DNA from: Candidatus Zymogenaceae bacterium
Lineage (GTDB): Bacteria; Desulfobacterota; Zymogenia; Zymogenales; Zymogenaceae
Direction: 5' to 3'
Assembly (NCBI GenBank): GCA_016933535.1
Contig: JAFGAS010000068.1
Coordinates: 1-64,000 of the forward strand
Length of the DNA: 64,000 nt
Shown here: positions 40,200 through 50,631 of the stretch, in pieces
How positions within the stretch are numbered: position 1 is the stretch's first letter
Layout of the letters: each line of letters opens with the position of its first letter
Notes under the pieces: model-generated
Databases searched by the model: none
What the model saw: the letters and a program-made list of their open reading frames with translations, nothing else
Told to the model about the DNA's origin: nothing
Made by a program: the position numbers and the translations under genes

Positions 40200-41509
40200 C
40201 GACGAAACGAAACATGACCCTATTTCTTGTAGGGGTGAGCCATAAATCTGCGCCGGTGGATGTTCGGGAGAAAATGGGCATCGGTCAGGAATCAGCGGAA
40301 AGATTCCTGAAAGGGCTGGCTACCTCCCCCGATATCGATGAATGTCTGGTGCTTTCCACCTGCAACCGGGTGGAGATATTGGGATTGTCTCCCGATGTAT
40401 CGGCGGCGGTAACGCACGCTATCTCGTATCTCGGTTTGTTTCACGGCAGGGACCCTTCCGCGATGAAGAACTACTTCTATATCAAAGAGGATCGAGATGC
40501 CGTCCGGCACGTCCTTCGCGTGAGCTCGTCGCTTGACTCGATGGTGGTCGGTGAGCCACAGATACTGGGACAGGTAAAGGACTCCTACCGGGCGGCGACG
40601 GCGTCGGATACCTCCGGGCCGGTCCTCAACCGATTACTGCATCGGGCCTTTTTTACCGCAAAACGGGTCAAGAACGAAACCGGCATTGCGTCCCGGCCCG
40701 TCTCCATCAGCTCGGCCGCGCTCTGGCTCTGCGAGGAGTCGCTGGGTGGTCCCTCCGGGAAAAGCATCCTCATGATCGGCGCGGGAGAAATGGGAGAGGA
40801 AACCCTCAAGCAGCTTGCCTGCGCCCAGCCGGGGGAAATACGTATCGCCAACCGAACGAGGGAAACGGCCCAGCGCCTCTGCGAACGGTTCGTGGGTAAA
40901 TACGTCGTCTGGGAAGACCTCGCACAGGCCATCGGATCGGCCGATATCGTCATTTCCTGCACCGGGTCAGAACGACCCATCATTACATCACCGATGATTG
41001 CCCGGGCGCTCAATGGCCGCAACGGGAGACCGCTGGCAATTATAGATATTGCCGTTCCACGGGACGTCGACGAGAACGTGGGTGACATCGCCGGGGTATC
41101 GCTCTATAACATCGACAGCCTCAACGCGGTGGTGAGAAAAAACATCACCGAGCGCGAATCGGACGCCGTCCGATCGGAGCGAATTGTCGAGGAGGAAACG
41201 GCCAAATTCATGGGCTGGCTTGATTCATTGGACCTCGTGCCGACGATTGTACTGTTGAGGAAAAAACTGAAGCTGATCGGTGATGAAGAGGTCAGAAAGA
41301 CGCTCGCGTCCTGGGAAGGACTCGGCGATGATGAGATCCGGCGCGTACGGCTTCTCGTCAATGCAATTATCAACAAGGTACTGCACGACCCCACGGTCTA
41401 TCTAAAGCGCGATGTCCAGACCACAGGATCGTCAACCGTTGAGCTGATTCGGGGCTTATTCGGCCTCGACGGGGAGGATGCCGATGATCAGGATCGGGAC
41501 AAGGGGTAG
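40196..41509 (+). CDS. hemA: Glutamyl-tRNA reductase
   Basis: VGVSHKSAPVDVREKM, VLSTCNRVEI, VVGEPQILGQVKDSY. Confidence 0.97.
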   Translation: MTTKRNMTLFLVGVSHKSAPVDVREKMGIGQESAERFLKGLATSPDIDECLVLSTCNRVEILGLSPDVSAAVTHAISYLGLFHGRDPSAMKNYFYIKEDRDAVRHVLRVSSSLDSMVVGEPQILGQVKDSYRAATASDTSGPVLNRLLHRAFFTAKRVKNETGIASRPVSISSAALWLCEESLGGPSGKSILMIGAGEMGEETLKQLACAQPGEIRIANRTRETAQRLCERFVGKYVVWEDLAQAIGSADIVISCTGSERPIITSPMIARALNGRNGRPLAIIDIAVPRDVDENVGDIAGVSLYNIDSLNAVVRKNITERESDAVRSERIVEEETAKFMGWLDSLDLVPTIVLLRKKLKLIGDEEVRKTLASWEGLGDDEIRRVRLLVNAIINKVLHDPTVYLKRDVQTTGSSTVELIRGLFGLDGEDADDQDRDKG

Positions 41510-42386
41510 CCCCCTTGCCCTTGTCCAGGCCCGCGCCGTCGCCCAAATGCTTACGGCGGCTCGGCCCGGGTGTGAATGTGAGATCGTCACGATCACGACA
41601 CAAGGCGACCGGATACTGAAGACCTCCCTCTGGGAAATCGGGGGGAAGGGGCTTTTCGTCAAGGAAATTGAAACGGCGCTCATCGAAGGACGCATCGACC
41701 TGGCGGTGCACAGCATGAAGGATATGCCCCAGGAAATACCTGCGGAGCTGGCGGTCGGGGCGGTGCCGAAGCGGGAAGATATTCGAGACGTGGTGGTGAC
41801 CCGCGTTCCCGTTAAGAACATTGACAGTATCCCGGCGGGCCTCGTCATTGGGACGTCCAGCCTGAGGAGAAAAGCGCAGATTCTCAGGGCCAGGCCCGAC
41901 CTAACGGTGTCATCGGTGAGGGGAAATGTCGGCACGAGGCTCAAAAAGCTCAACGGCAGTGAGTATGGAGGCGTGATCCTGGCGGCGGCCGGGATGCGCC
42001 GGTTGGGAATCGAGGCGGAGCATACCCTTTCCCTGGCTCCGGAAGATTTTATTCCGGCGGCGGGGCAGGGGGCGCTGGCTCTGGAGGTGAGGCGCGGAGA
42101 GGAAGGCCTCGTGGCCCATCTTGACGACGGCGACACGAGCCGGGCGGTTTTATGCGAACGGGCCTTTATCGAGTGCCTCGGGGCGTCGTGCCGCTCTGCG
42201 GTGGGGGCCTGGGCCCGGGAACAGGAGGGGCGGCTCACCATTACCGGACGGGTACTTACTCCGGACGGAGGACGGATGATAGAGGGGGAGCTAACAGGCC
42301 TCCCCCGGGACGGACATGAAATCGGCACCGCCCTTGCCGAGGAATTTTTAAGCCGGGGCGCGCGCGCGTTACTTGAGGAAGAGTAG
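41478..42386 (+). CDS. hemC: Hydroxymethylbilane synthase
   Basis: IRIGTRGSPLALVQA, DLAVHSMKDMP, GTSSLRRKAQ, AFIECLGASCRSAVGA. Confidence 0.97.
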   Translation: MPMIRIGTRGSPLALVQARAVAQMLTAARPGCECEIVTITTQGDRILKTSLWEIGGKGLFVKEIETALIEGRIDLAVHSMKDMPQEIPAELAVGAVPKREDIRDVVVTRVPVKNIDSIPAGLVIGTSSLRRKAQILRARPDLTVSSVRGNVGTRLKKLNGSEYGGVILAAAGMRRLGIEAEHTLSLAPEDFIPAAGQGALALEVRRGEEGLVAHLDDGDTSRAVLCERAFIECLGASCRSAVGAWAREQEGRLTITGRVLTPDGGRMIEGELTGLPRDGHEIGTALAEEFLSRGARALLEEE

Positions 42387-43940
42387 ATGACCCGTTTGAC
42401 CGATAAAAAGAAAGGTATGGTCTACCTGGTCGGGGCGGGGCCGGGGGACCCCGGTCTCGTGACGCTGAAGGCCGTACAACTGATGGCCGGGGCCGACGTG
42501 GTGGTCTATGACCATCTCGTGGATGAGGCCATCCTCTCCCATGCTGCCCGGAGGGCGCGGATTATCTACGCCGGAAAAGAGGGGGGGCGGCACACCCTGT
42601 CGCAGGACGAGATAAACCGACTCATCGTGGCCGAGGCCAAGGAGGGCCGGCGGGTCGTGCGTCTCAAGGGCGGCGATCCCTTCATATTCGGGCGGGGAGG
42701 AGAGGAGGCGTTGGAACTGGCGGCCGAGGAGATCCCCTTTGAGGTTGTCCCGGGGGTAACGTCGGCCTCCGCTGTCCCGGCGTATGCCGGCATCCCCGTC
42801 ACGCACCGCGGCCGCGCCTCGATGGTCGTCTTCGTGACGGGTCATGAAGACCCGACTAAAGAGGCGGATTCGGTCGACTGGGAGTATCTGGCCGGTTTCC
42901 CCGGGACGATCGTGGTACTCATGGGGGTCAAAAGGATCGAGGAAAACGTCAATGCGCTGATTTCGGGCGGAAAATCCCCCGATACCCCGTGCGCCCTGAT
43001 ATCACGGGGAACGACACCGGCCCAGAAGAGCGTACGGGCACGGCTGGCCGACATCGGCACGGCTGCCCGACAGAAAGGCGTAACTGCCCCGGCGGTCCTC
43101 GTCGTCGGGGAGGTGGCCGACCTCATGGAGCATCTCGCCTGGTTCGAGAAACTGCCGCTGTTCGGCAGGCGGATTATCGTCACCCGAGCCCGGCACCAGG
43201 CCGCCGAGTTGTCGGACCGACTGAGGGCCCTCGGCGCGTTGCCGATTCAACTTCCCACGATCCAGATCGTACCGCCCGAAGACGAGCAAGCCGCCGAACG
43301 GGCCGTGTCGTCGCTTTCGGCATACGACATTGCCGTGTTCACCAGTCCCAACGGGGTAGAGGCCTTCTTTGAACGCCTCGGGAGGCAGGGACGTGATTCT
43401 CGAGTCCTTGGTGGGTTGACCGTGGCCGCCATGGGTCCCGGAACGGCCCTGTCCCTGAGAAACTACGGGATAGCGGCCGATATCGTGCCCGATCGGTTTA
43501 TAGCCGAGGCCCTGGCCGAGGCGCTGATAACGGCGGGGGTAAGCGGAAAGAATATCCTCCTGTTTCGGGCCCAGGGGGCCAGGGATGTCCTGCCCCGGCT
43601 CCTTACGGAGGCGGGGGCGGGAGTGACGGACGCGGGTGCGTACCGCGCGGCGGTGCCCGATATTACCGACGAGCAATTAGTCCGGGCCTTTGAGGGCGCC
43701 GATCTGATGGTGTTCACGAGCGGGTCTACCGCAACGAATCTCGGATTGATTCTGGACGAAAAGAAGAAAAAAGGCACCGTCGATCTATCGACAATCACCT
43801 CTGTGCCGGCGGCATCTATCGGGCCGATAACCACCGAGGCGGCCGTAAAGGCCGGCTTCTCGGTCGTGGCAGAAGCGACCGACTATACGGTCGGGGGGCT
43901 GGTGGATGCGCTGGTCGAATATTATTCGGATAAAACATGA
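42387..43940 (+). CDS. cobA-hemD: Uroporphyrinogen-III C-methyltransferase / uroporphyrinogen-III synthase fusion
   Basis: VYLVGAGPGDPGLVTLKAV...RLKGGDPFIFGRGGEE, then RRIIVTRARHQAAELSDRLRALGA... Confidence 0.95.
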   Translation: MTRLTDKKKGMVYLVGAGPGDPGLVTLKAVQLMAGADVVVYDHLVDEAILSHAARRARIIYAGKEGGRHTLSQDEINRLIVAEAKEGRRVVRLKGGDPFIFGRGGEEALELAAEEIPFEVVPGVTSASAVPAYAGIPVTHRGRASMVVFVTGHEDPTKEADSVDWEYLAGFPGTIVVLMGVKRIEENVNALISGGKSPDTPCALISRGTTPAQKSVRARLADIGTAARQKGVTAPAVLVVGEVADLMEHLAWFEKLPLFGRRIIVTRARHQAAELSDRLRALGALPIQLPTIQIVPPEDEQAAERAVSSLSAYDIAVFTSPNGVEAFFERLGRQGRDSRVLGGLTVAAMGPGTALSLRNYGIAADIVPDRFIAEALAEALITAGVSGKNILLFRAQGARDVLPRLLTEAGAGVTDAGAYRAAVPDITDEQLVRAFEGADLMVFTSGSTATNLGLILDEKKKKGTVDLSTITSVPAASIGPITTEAAVKAGFSVVAEATDYTVGGLVDALVEYYSDKT

Positions 43941-45130
43941 TAGGTATCTCAAAACTCTACCTGGGGGCGGTGGAGGAGGCGGATGTGCTTCGCTACGGGG
44001 GCGACTCCCGGCGGCTCCCCTCACACCTGCTGCAGTTCTCCCGCGATAAGAAGCCGGTGGTCGTCTTCAACACCACCCGGCGCTGCAACCTTAAGTGCAT
44101 CCACTGCTACAGCGAGTCCGAGAACAAGGACTATACCGGGGAACTCTCCACGGACGAGGCGAAGGTCCTCATCGACGACCTGGCCCGGTTCGGCGCTCCC
44201 GTGATCCTTTTTTCGGGCGGGGAGCCCTTGATGCGGCCGGACCTGGAGGAACTTATCGCGCACGCCGTGGGGCGGGGTATGCGGGCGGTGATCTCCACCA
44301 ACGGCACCCTCATCACCGAGGATAGGGCGGCCCGCCTCAAGGACCTCGGCCTGTCGTACGTGGGGGTGAGCCTGGACGGGCTGGAGGCGACCCACGACTC
44401 GTTCCGAAAGGTAAACGGGGCATTCTCCAAGGCAGTGTCCGGGATCCAAAACAGTATGAGGCAGGGCATGAAGGTGGGTCTCCGATTTACCATCAACAGG
44501 CTCAATGCCCACGAGATCGGCCCGATCTTCGACCTGATGGAGGCCGAGCGGATACCCCGGATCTGTTTCTATCACCTGGTGGTGTCGGGACGCGGGGCGG
44601 GTATTAGTGAGATGATGCTTTCCGATAATGAGACGCGGGCCGTCGTAGACCTGATCATGGATCGGACGAAGGCGCTCTTTGACAAGGGATTTGAGCCCGA
44701 GGTCCTGACGGTGGACAACCACGCGGACGGCCCCTATGTCTATCTGCGCCTGATGCGGGAAGACCCGAACCGGGCGGCCGAAGTGCTGAAGCTCCTGACG
44801 CTTAATCAGGGAAACTCCTCCGGTGTGGGGATCGCGTGTGTCAGCTTCGACGGCGAGGTCTACGCGGATCAGTTCTGGAGGAACCGCTCCTTCGGCAACG
44901 TGCGGCGGCGGCCCTTCTCCGAAATATGGACGGACGTGACCAACCCGCTGATGGCGCGCCTCAAAGAGAAGCAGAAGCACGTTACCGGCCGTTGCGCCGG
45001 CTGCAGGTGGCTTTCCGTGTGTGCCGGAAATTTCCGGGCCCGGGCCGAGGCCATGACGGGCGATACCTGGGCGTCGGATCCCGCCTGTTACCTGACGGAC
45101 GAAGAGATTAGACCGCCCGCGGAAACGTAG
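43937..45130 (+). CDS. ahbC: Radical SAM heme-biosynthesis protein, AhbC/NirJ-like
   Basis: MIGISKLYLGAVEEADVLRYG...RRCNLKCIHCYSES (CxxxCxxC); Cys-rich C-terminus GRCAGCRWLSVC; downstream of hemA-hemC-cobA/hemD. Confidence 0.65.
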   Translation: MIGISKLYLGAVEEADVLRYGGDSRRLPSHLLQFSRDKKPVVVFNTTRRCNLKCIHCYSESENKDYTGELSTDEAKVLIDDLARFGAPVILFSGGEPLMRPDLEELIAHAVGRGMRAVISTNGTLITEDRAARLKDLGLSYVGVSLDGLEATHDSFRKVNGAFSKAVSGIQNSMRQGMKVGLRFTINRLNAHEIGPIFDLMEAERIPRICFYHLVVSGRGAGISEMMLSDNETRAVVDLIMDRTKALFDKGFEPEVLTVDNHADGPYVYLRLMREDPNRAAEVLKLLTLNQGNSSGVGIACVSFDGEVYADQFWRNRSFGNVRRRPFSEIWTDVTNPLMARLKEKQKHVTGRCAGCRWLSVCAGNFRARAEAMTGDTWASDPACYLTDEEIRPPAET

Positions 45131-45176
45131 TGCCCTGTAACGGTGTCGACCGAACCACAAGAGCATTATTGATTTT

Positions 45177-45205
45177 GAGTGCCGGATATAATCAGTGTGG
45201 CACTC
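45177..45205 (+). terminator. Terminator of the tetrapyrrole operon
   Basis: GAGTGCC...GGCACTC followed by CTTTTTG. Confidence 0.6.
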
Positions 45206-45363
45206 CTTTTTGTCTTTGTGGCGAGTCTTTTTCTATAGCATACCGATAAAGAGTCGGGGAAGGATTCACCACGAAGGCGCAAAGATATGAAACGTATGGA
45301 TAGAGAGATGTATCTTCGCCGGATGTCACCTTCATCCTTGTTCGGCGGACGGGCCGTATCGCC

Positions 45364-47223
45364 ATGAGCCGTTATGATGTCATCGTCATCGGGGCGGGGC
45401 ATGCCGGAATCGAGGCGGCGCTGGCCGCCGCCCGAATGGGGGCCTCGACCCTCGTTTTGACCGGCAACATCGAAACCATCGGCCAGATGTCGTGCAATCC
45501 CGCCGTGGGGGGGCTGGCCAAGGGGCAGCTTGTCAAGGAGGTCGATGCGCTCGGGGGCGAGATGGGCCGCGCCACCGACGAGGCGGGCATCCAGTTTCGG
45601 ACTCTCAATACCACCAAGGGGCCGGCCGTGCGGTCGTCCCGGGCCCAGGCCGACCGGGCGGGTTACCGCTCCTACATGAAGGCCGTCCTGGAAAGGACGC
45701 GGCGGCTCTGGGTGCGCCAGACGATGGCGCGGGCGATACTGGCCGAAGACGGCCGTGTGGCGGGAGTGCTGACGGAGTACGGGGAGGAGTTTCTCGCCCC
45801 GGCCGTGGTGATTGCCGCGGGGACCTTTCTCAAGGGGATGGTCAGGATCGGGCGGATATCATTCGGCGCCGGCCGCCTGGGCGACCCGCCGTCGGAGTTC
45901 CTCTCCGATTCGCTGAGGGACCTCGGGTTTGTCGTCGAGCGTTTTTCAACCGCCACCACCCCGCGGCTGGACGGTAAGACCATCGACTACACGAAGACTA
46001 CGGCGCAGCCGCTCCAGTGGCCGATCACCCCCTTTTCGTTCCGTACCGGGCCTATCGACCGGGACCAGCTGCCCTGCCACGTTACCTACACCAACGCCCA
46101 GACCCACGAGGTAATCAGAAACTGCATCGACAGCGACGCGGTGTCCGACGGGTGGCTGAACCGGAAGGGACCCCGCTACTGTCCCTCCATCGAAGAGAAG
46201 GTCCTCTTTTTTCCCGATAAGATACGCCACCAGATATTCCTGGAACCAGAAGGGTTTCATACGACCGAGGTCTACCCGAACGGCCTGTTTACGACCCTCG
46301 GCATCGAACAACAAATCGAAATTCTCGGGGCGATCCCCGGCCTACAGGACGCGCAGATGACGCGGCCGGCCTATTCCATTAAATACGACTACGTGCCGCC
46401 GACCCAGCTGAAACCGTCGCTGGAGACCAGGCGCGTCTCTGGGCTCTTTTTGGCCGGTCAGATCAACGGAACCTCCGGGTACGAGGAGGCGGCGGCCCAG
46501 GGGATTGTGGCGGGGATCAACGCGGCCCTTTTCGTCCAGAAGAGGCCGCCGCTTGTCCTGGGCCGATCGGAAGCCTACATCGGCGTTTTGATCGACGATC
46601 TGGTCACCAAGGGCACCAACGAGCCCTACCGGATGTTCACGTCCCGGGCAGAATACCGGCTGGCGCTTCGGGAGGGAAACGCAATCTTTCGTCTTACCCC
46701 GAAGGGGCGGGAGCTTGGGCTCATCGACGACGATGCCTGGGACCTCTTCTGTGAGAAGCGGCGGGCCCTGGACCGGGGCCTGGGATTGATGGAAGAGGCT
46801 CTCTATCCAACCAGGAAGACCAACGATCGACTGGCCGAACGGGGGCTTTCGCCCATCGTCAACAAGATGACACATGCCGATCTGTTGCGTCGTCAGGAGG
46901 TTACCGTGCCGATAATCAGGGACCTCGTGCCGGGGTTGAGCGAACTGTCTGAGGATATACTGGCAGAGATCGAAATCCAGACGAAGTACCAGGGGTACCT
47001 GCTGCGCCAGGACGAGGAGATCCGGAGGTTCGGCAAACTCGAAGGCCTCTCGATCCCGGAGGACTTCCAATATCGGGGGCTGGCGGGGCTGTCGGCGGAG
47101 GCCTCCGAAAAGCTCGAAGAGGCGCGGCCCATTTCGGTGGGGCAGGCGTCCCGCATTCCGGGGGTTACGCCGGCGGCGGTCTCGATCATCCTTATCCACC
47201 TCAAGAAGCGAAGGACGGCATGA
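45364..47223 (+). CDS. mnmG: tRNA uridine-5-carboxymethylaminomethyl modification enzyme MnmG (GidA)
   Basis: [62 protein letters not shown]. Confidence 0.98.
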   Translation: MSRYDVIVIGAGHAGIEAALAAARMGASTLVLTGNIETIGQMSCNPAVGGLAKGQLVKEVDALGGEMGRATDEAGIQFRTLNTTKGPAVRSSRAQADRAGYRSYMKAVLERTRRLWVRQTMARAILAEDGRVAGVLTEYGEEFLAPAVVIAAGTFLKGMVRIGRISFGAGRLGDPPSEFLSDSLRDLGFVVERFSTATTPRLDGKTIDYTKTTAQPLQWPITPFSFRTGPIDRDQLPCHVTYTNAQTHEVIRNCIDSDAVSDGWLNRKGPRYCPSIEEKVLFFPDKIRHQIFLEPEGFHTTEVYPNGLFTTLGIEQQIEILGAIPGLQDAQMTRPAYSIKYDYVPPTQLKPSLETRRVSGLFLAGQINGTSGYEEAAAQGIVAGINAALFVQKRPPLVLGRSEAYIGVLIDDLVTKGTNEPYRMFTSRAEYRLALREGNAIFRLTPKGRELGLIDDDAWDLFCEKRRALDRGLGLMEEALYPTRKTNDRLAERGLSPIVNKMTHADLLRRQEVTVPIIRDLVPGLSELSEDILAEIEIQTKYQGYLLRQDEEIRRFGKLEGLSIPEDFQYRGLAGLSAEASEKLEEARPISVGQASRIPGVTPAAVSIILIHLKKRRTA

Positions 47224-47236
47224 CGGGGCCGCGCCA

Positions 47237-48136
47237 ATGAGGATAAAGAAGGCATTCAGACGACTTGCGGCCATTTTTGTCAGGGCCTGTTTCCTTCTCG
47301 TGAAAAATCCCGGGCTGCTGGCAAGAAAAACCGTCGCGAAGGTGCTGCTGTTGTTGCCCGCTCCCCGACGACAGGTTGTGAGGGTGCGGGAGGGTGTACG
47401 GTTTCCCTTCGATTGCCGATATGACCGGGCGGTAGAATGGATGTACCGGGGCGCCTATGAGATCGAGGTGGTGGACGCCATGCGGGGTATCCTGAAGCGG
47501 GGGGATACGTTCATCGACGTGGGGGCCAACATCGGGTATGATTCGTTTATCGCTGCTTCCATCGTCGGGCCGACCGGCCACGTCCACGCGTTTGAGCCGG
47601 TCGACGAATACTACGAGCGTCTGGCCGAGTTTGCCCGGATGAACCCCGGTTTTGACATCATCACAAATAATTGCGCCCTGGGCGACCGCCCGGGGACGGC
47701 CGAGATATCGGTGTCGGATTACCACAACATCGGCTGGAACACGATGGTACCCGGCCTGATGGCGCGCCGCATGCTGCTGGAGACGCGGGAGACGACGATC
47801 GAGCGGCTGGATGACTACATCGATCAAAGAAGGCTCGGCCCCCTATCGCTTATCAAGATAGACACCGAGGGATACGAGCTGCCCGTCCTTGAGGGGCTGG
47901 GGCGCTACCTTGACGGGAGCGGGGACCGCCCTTCGATCATCTGCGAGGTGAACCCGGAGGCCTACCCCCGCCTCGGCCGCACCCTCGGGGAGCTTTCGGC
48001 CTACCTCGGCAGGTATAGCTACCGGGCCTTCGACCTGATTGCCCGGGGCCGGGAGGTAAATATCATGAAGATCACGGTCAACACGAACATCCTGCTGGTT
48101 TCCGAAACGTCGGCTTACGGTCGACGAAAAGGGTGA
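47237..48136 (+). CDS. FkbM family methyltransferase
   Basis: DTFIDVGANIGYDSFIAASIVGPTGHVHAFEPVDEYYERL; LIKIDTEGYELPVLEG. Confidence 0.88.
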   Translation: MRIKKAFRRLAAIFVRACFLLVKNPGLLARKTVAKVLLLLPAPRRQVVRVREGVRFPFDCRYDRAVEWMYRGAYEIEVVDAMRGILKRGDTFIDVGANIGYDSFIAASIVGPTGHVHAFEPVDEYYERLAEFARMNPGFDIITNNCALGDRPGTAEISVSDYHNIGWNTMVPGLMARRMLLETRETTIERLDDYIDQRRLGPLSLIKIDTEGYELPVLEGLGRYLDGSGDRPSIICEVNPEAYPRLGRTLGELSAYLGRYSYRAFDLIARGREVNIMKITVNTNILLVSETSAYGRRKG

Positions 48137-48258
48137 CGGGGGTGGCCCGTGCGATGCCGTCACGTGGATGGTTGCCGGGGGGCGGAACATCGGGCAGATA
48201 GGACGCTGGAGCCGATGGGCATTGAATGACAATGCCATGACAGGGCATATAAAATAAT

Positions 48259-48284
48259 AACGGGACGGCAAATGCCGTCCCGTT
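48259..48284. terminator. Terminator hairpin AACGGGACGGCA-AA-TGCCGTCCCGTT
   Basis: 12-bp stem followed by a T-rich tract. Confidence 0.8.
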
Positions 48285-48314
48285 TCCTTTTTTATCCATA
48301 AATCAGATATACCG

Positions 48315-48773
48315 CTACGGCCGCCTGGTCCAGAGGTAATGAGGGCCGCGGTGCCGGGCCCAGTTGTCCGGGCCGTGTTCCCGGATGAGCCTCAGATTGT
48401 TTCGGGGCGTATCGCCGTGAAACGGCATAAACGGCTCAAGGAGCCCACAGGTCTCGAACGTGTCGCAGTCCCAGCAGCCGGCATATCCCTTATTGCCGGC
48501 GCAGTCTCGTATGGCGCACTCCTTCTTGCCGCCCCCTTCGGCACAAGGGCCGGGACACCTGATCCCGGCCACCGACGAAAGGTACGGCCGGAAATGATCG
48601 TAGCCGGTGAACGAATCGTCCCGGGAGGACTTAAGGGCGGCATAGTGCCCGAAGTCCAGACGGTCAAACTCGTCGGCAAGCGCCCGGGCGGTATAGAAAA
48701 GGGTCTCCCGGGAAGGGATGCAGTCGGTGCAGTAGAGGCCGCAGCAGGCGGTGTATCGTCGCACGTCCGTCAT
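48315..48773 (-). CDS. DUF3795-like cysteine-rich protein
   Basis: CCGLYCTDCIPSR ... CPGPCAEGGGKKECAIRDCAGNKGYAGCWDCDTFETC. Confidence 0.7.
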   Translation of the reverse strand: MTDVRRYTACCGLYCTDCIPSRETLFYTARALADEFDRLDFGHYAALKSSRDDSFTGYDHFRPYLSSVAGIRCPGPCAEGGGKKECAIRDCAGNKGYAGCWDCDTFETCGLLEPFMPFHGDTPRNNLRLIREHGPDNWARHRGPHYLWTRRP

Positions 48774-48782
48774 CGGGTATAC

Positions 48783-49616
48783 CTATTTTTCGTGATAGAC
48801 AACCGTATGTTCACCGTCTCTATCGGTGCCGCGGTATCCATCCATATCCCGGACGTTGGCCTGGATCACCTTTCCCTCGGGGAGAATGCCGGAGCGCTCG
48901 AGGTAGTAGCGGGACATGAAGGGCTTTGCCGAAAGCCCCAGATCCCTGATGGGCCCGGTGATCTCATGGTCGCCGAGGTCGAGAAACGACCCGTCCGGGA
49001 AAAATGAGTTCCGGGTTGTTCCTACCTGGGGAATGGTTGTCTGTATGAGATTCTTATCCTTCACCGAGAAGGTCGACAGCGGCCGGTAGTCCTTTTTTAC
49101 GAATCCGCGACGCGCCACTCGGGCGGTCAATATGTGTTTCTTGCCCTCGGACAGGCGGCACTCCATATACTCCGGCGTAATGACAAACTTCATATCGGCC
49201 ACGAACTTTGTGTATCCCCAGACGCCCCGTCCCCCATCCCGGGCCATGGTGTTGGTGACGGGCAGGTGCAGGACCACCATCCCGAAACGCGGGTCGTAGG
49301 TCTCCCGGATCGCGGGGATCAGGTACGGCGGCTTTTCGTCGGCATGAAACGCGGGGACGACGATCCCGACCTCACCGTAGGGACCGATGGTCGTGTCGAT
49401 GTAGTTAAAGCACGCCACCCCGAAGAGCGCCCTCTTTCCCCAGAGGACTATCGGATGGAGCTTGTCCGAGGGCATGAGGGCGGCCACCTTTTCGACTTCG
49501 GCGGTGTAGAAGAGGGCGAACGCGTCGTCGCGGTAGTAGAGGATCGGAAGGTCGAACTTTTCTCCCCCGACGGTCGTCGGTTTGCCGGGCCTGGTGCCCG
49601 AAAAAAAGGATTTCAT
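48783..49616 (-). CDS. Acetoacetate decarboxylase family protein
   Basis: VAALMPSDKLHPIVLWGKRALFGVACFNYIDTTIGPYGEVGIVVPAF; VWGYTKFVADMKF. Confidence 0.75.
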   Translation of the reverse strand: MKSFFSGTRPGKPTTVGGEKFDLPILYYRDDAFALFYTAEVEKVAALMPSDKLHPIVLWGKRALFGVACFNYIDTTIGPYGEVGIVVPAFHADEKPPYLIPAIRETYDPRFGMVVLHLPVTNTMARDGGRGVWGYTKFVADMKFVITPEYMECRLSEGKKHILTARVARRGFVKKDYRPLSTFSVKDKNLIQTTIPQVGTTRNSFFPDGSFLDLGDHEITGPIRDLGLSAKPFMSRYYLERSGILPEGKVIQANVRDMDGYRGTDRDGEHTVVYHEK

Positions 49617-49714
49617 AGTTATTCCTTAATAGTGTGGCGGTGAAAGGGTCTTCCCGTCTGTGTGCGGTGCCGGGAGGCGCCAATTCTCGGCGGGAGCACC
49701 GTATGAACGGCCGG

Positions 49715-50488
49715 TTAGGTCCCCTCCGTGTCGATCTCTATCTCCTTGAGGTCCATCTTCTTAAGCCTGTCCACCGTCTCTGGGGGGAGGTTTGTCTGCC
49801 CCTTGTCGAGGGAGTCCTTGAGGTCCCTCAGCTTTTTTATGGTTACGTTATAGTTTTCTATATAGAGTCTTTCTGTCGGTTTAAGTTCCACGGCCTTCTT
49901 AAAGTTGTCCAGAGCTTTGAAGTAGTCGCCGTACCATTCCATGTAGATCTCACCCAGGTTATTATATGCCTTGGCAATCCTCGGGTCCTTTTTCTCTTTA
50001 TCGATAGCGATGATGTACTGGCTCTTGGCCTTGTCCCACTGCTTGAGATCTGCATAGGCCTTGCCGAGGTTGTAGTAATTCCAACCGTAGGTCGGATCAA
50101 GGGCGATCTCGGCTTTGTAAAATTCGATTGCCTTATCGTACTGGCCCCGCGCCCAGAAGACGTAGGCGAGGGAGTTGTTGACATACTTCATCTTCGGGTC
50201 GAGCGTTTTTGCCTTTATGAACTCGTCGAACGACTTGTCGAAGGTGGCGGTTTCCTTGGTGAAATCGGCGTAGAGGTAGGCGATACCCAGAAGGTAGCGG
50301 CCGGCGGCATCATTCGGATTTTCGGCGGCCAGCGCCTCGTACTTCGTGACTATCGCGGCAAGGTCTCCGGCGATATAGGCCTTCTCAATCTCGACGACCT
50401 TGGCCTTGAGCGGGTCTTCCTGACAGAGGGCGGCCGAAGATACCAGGAGCAGCGATAAGAGGGTTATCCAGGTGAGACTTCTCTTCAT
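49715..50488 (-). CDS. Secreted tetratricopeptide repeat protein
   Basis: Signal peptide MKRSLTWITLLSLLLVSSAALCQ; YNLGKAYADLKQWDKAKSQYIIAI repeats. Confidence 0.8.
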   Translation of the reverse strand: MKRSLTWITLLSLLLVSSAALCQEDPLKAKVVEIEKAYIAGDLAAIVTKYEALAAENPNDAAGRYLLGIAYLYADFTKETATFDKSFDEFIKAKTLDPKMKYVNNSLAYVFWARGQYDKAIEFYKAEIALDPTYGWNYYNLGKAYADLKQWDKAKSQYIIAIDKEKKDPRIAKAYNNLGEIYMEWYGDYFKALDNFKKAVELKPTERLYIENYNVTIKKLRDLKDSLDKGQTNLPPETVDRLKKMDLKEIEIDTEGT

Positions 50489-50575
50489 GGTTATATAATC
50501 CTTTAAGATGTGGGCTGTTGAAATTGTATCAGAGGCTTTCCGAATGTTCAAGGAGAATCCCCGTTCCTTTTTCCT

Positions 50576-50604
50576 TTGACCGAGTTTCTAAATGATACTA
50601 TACT
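50576..50604 (+). promoter_or_regulatory. Promoter TTGACC-N17-TATACT
   Basis: Upstream of the FabK/NMO-like gene with optimal spacing. Confidence 0.6.
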
Positions 50605-50631
50605 GCCCGATATGTTTAAAAGGAGGAGGTA

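Noticed and set aside
44021-45166. 381-aa minus-strand ORF, and 46342-47274 (310 aa)
   Set aside because: Antisense to the radical SAM gene and mnmG respectively; low-complexity Arg/His/Gly/Pro-rich translations
45260-45300. CACCACGAAGGCGCAAAGA motif as a mobile-element end
   Set aside because: Common intergenic phrase seen once here; no paired copy in the window
48219-48237. GGCATTG/CAATGCC hairpin as a separate terminator
   Set aside because: No T run; the strong hairpin at 48259-48284 is the better candidate
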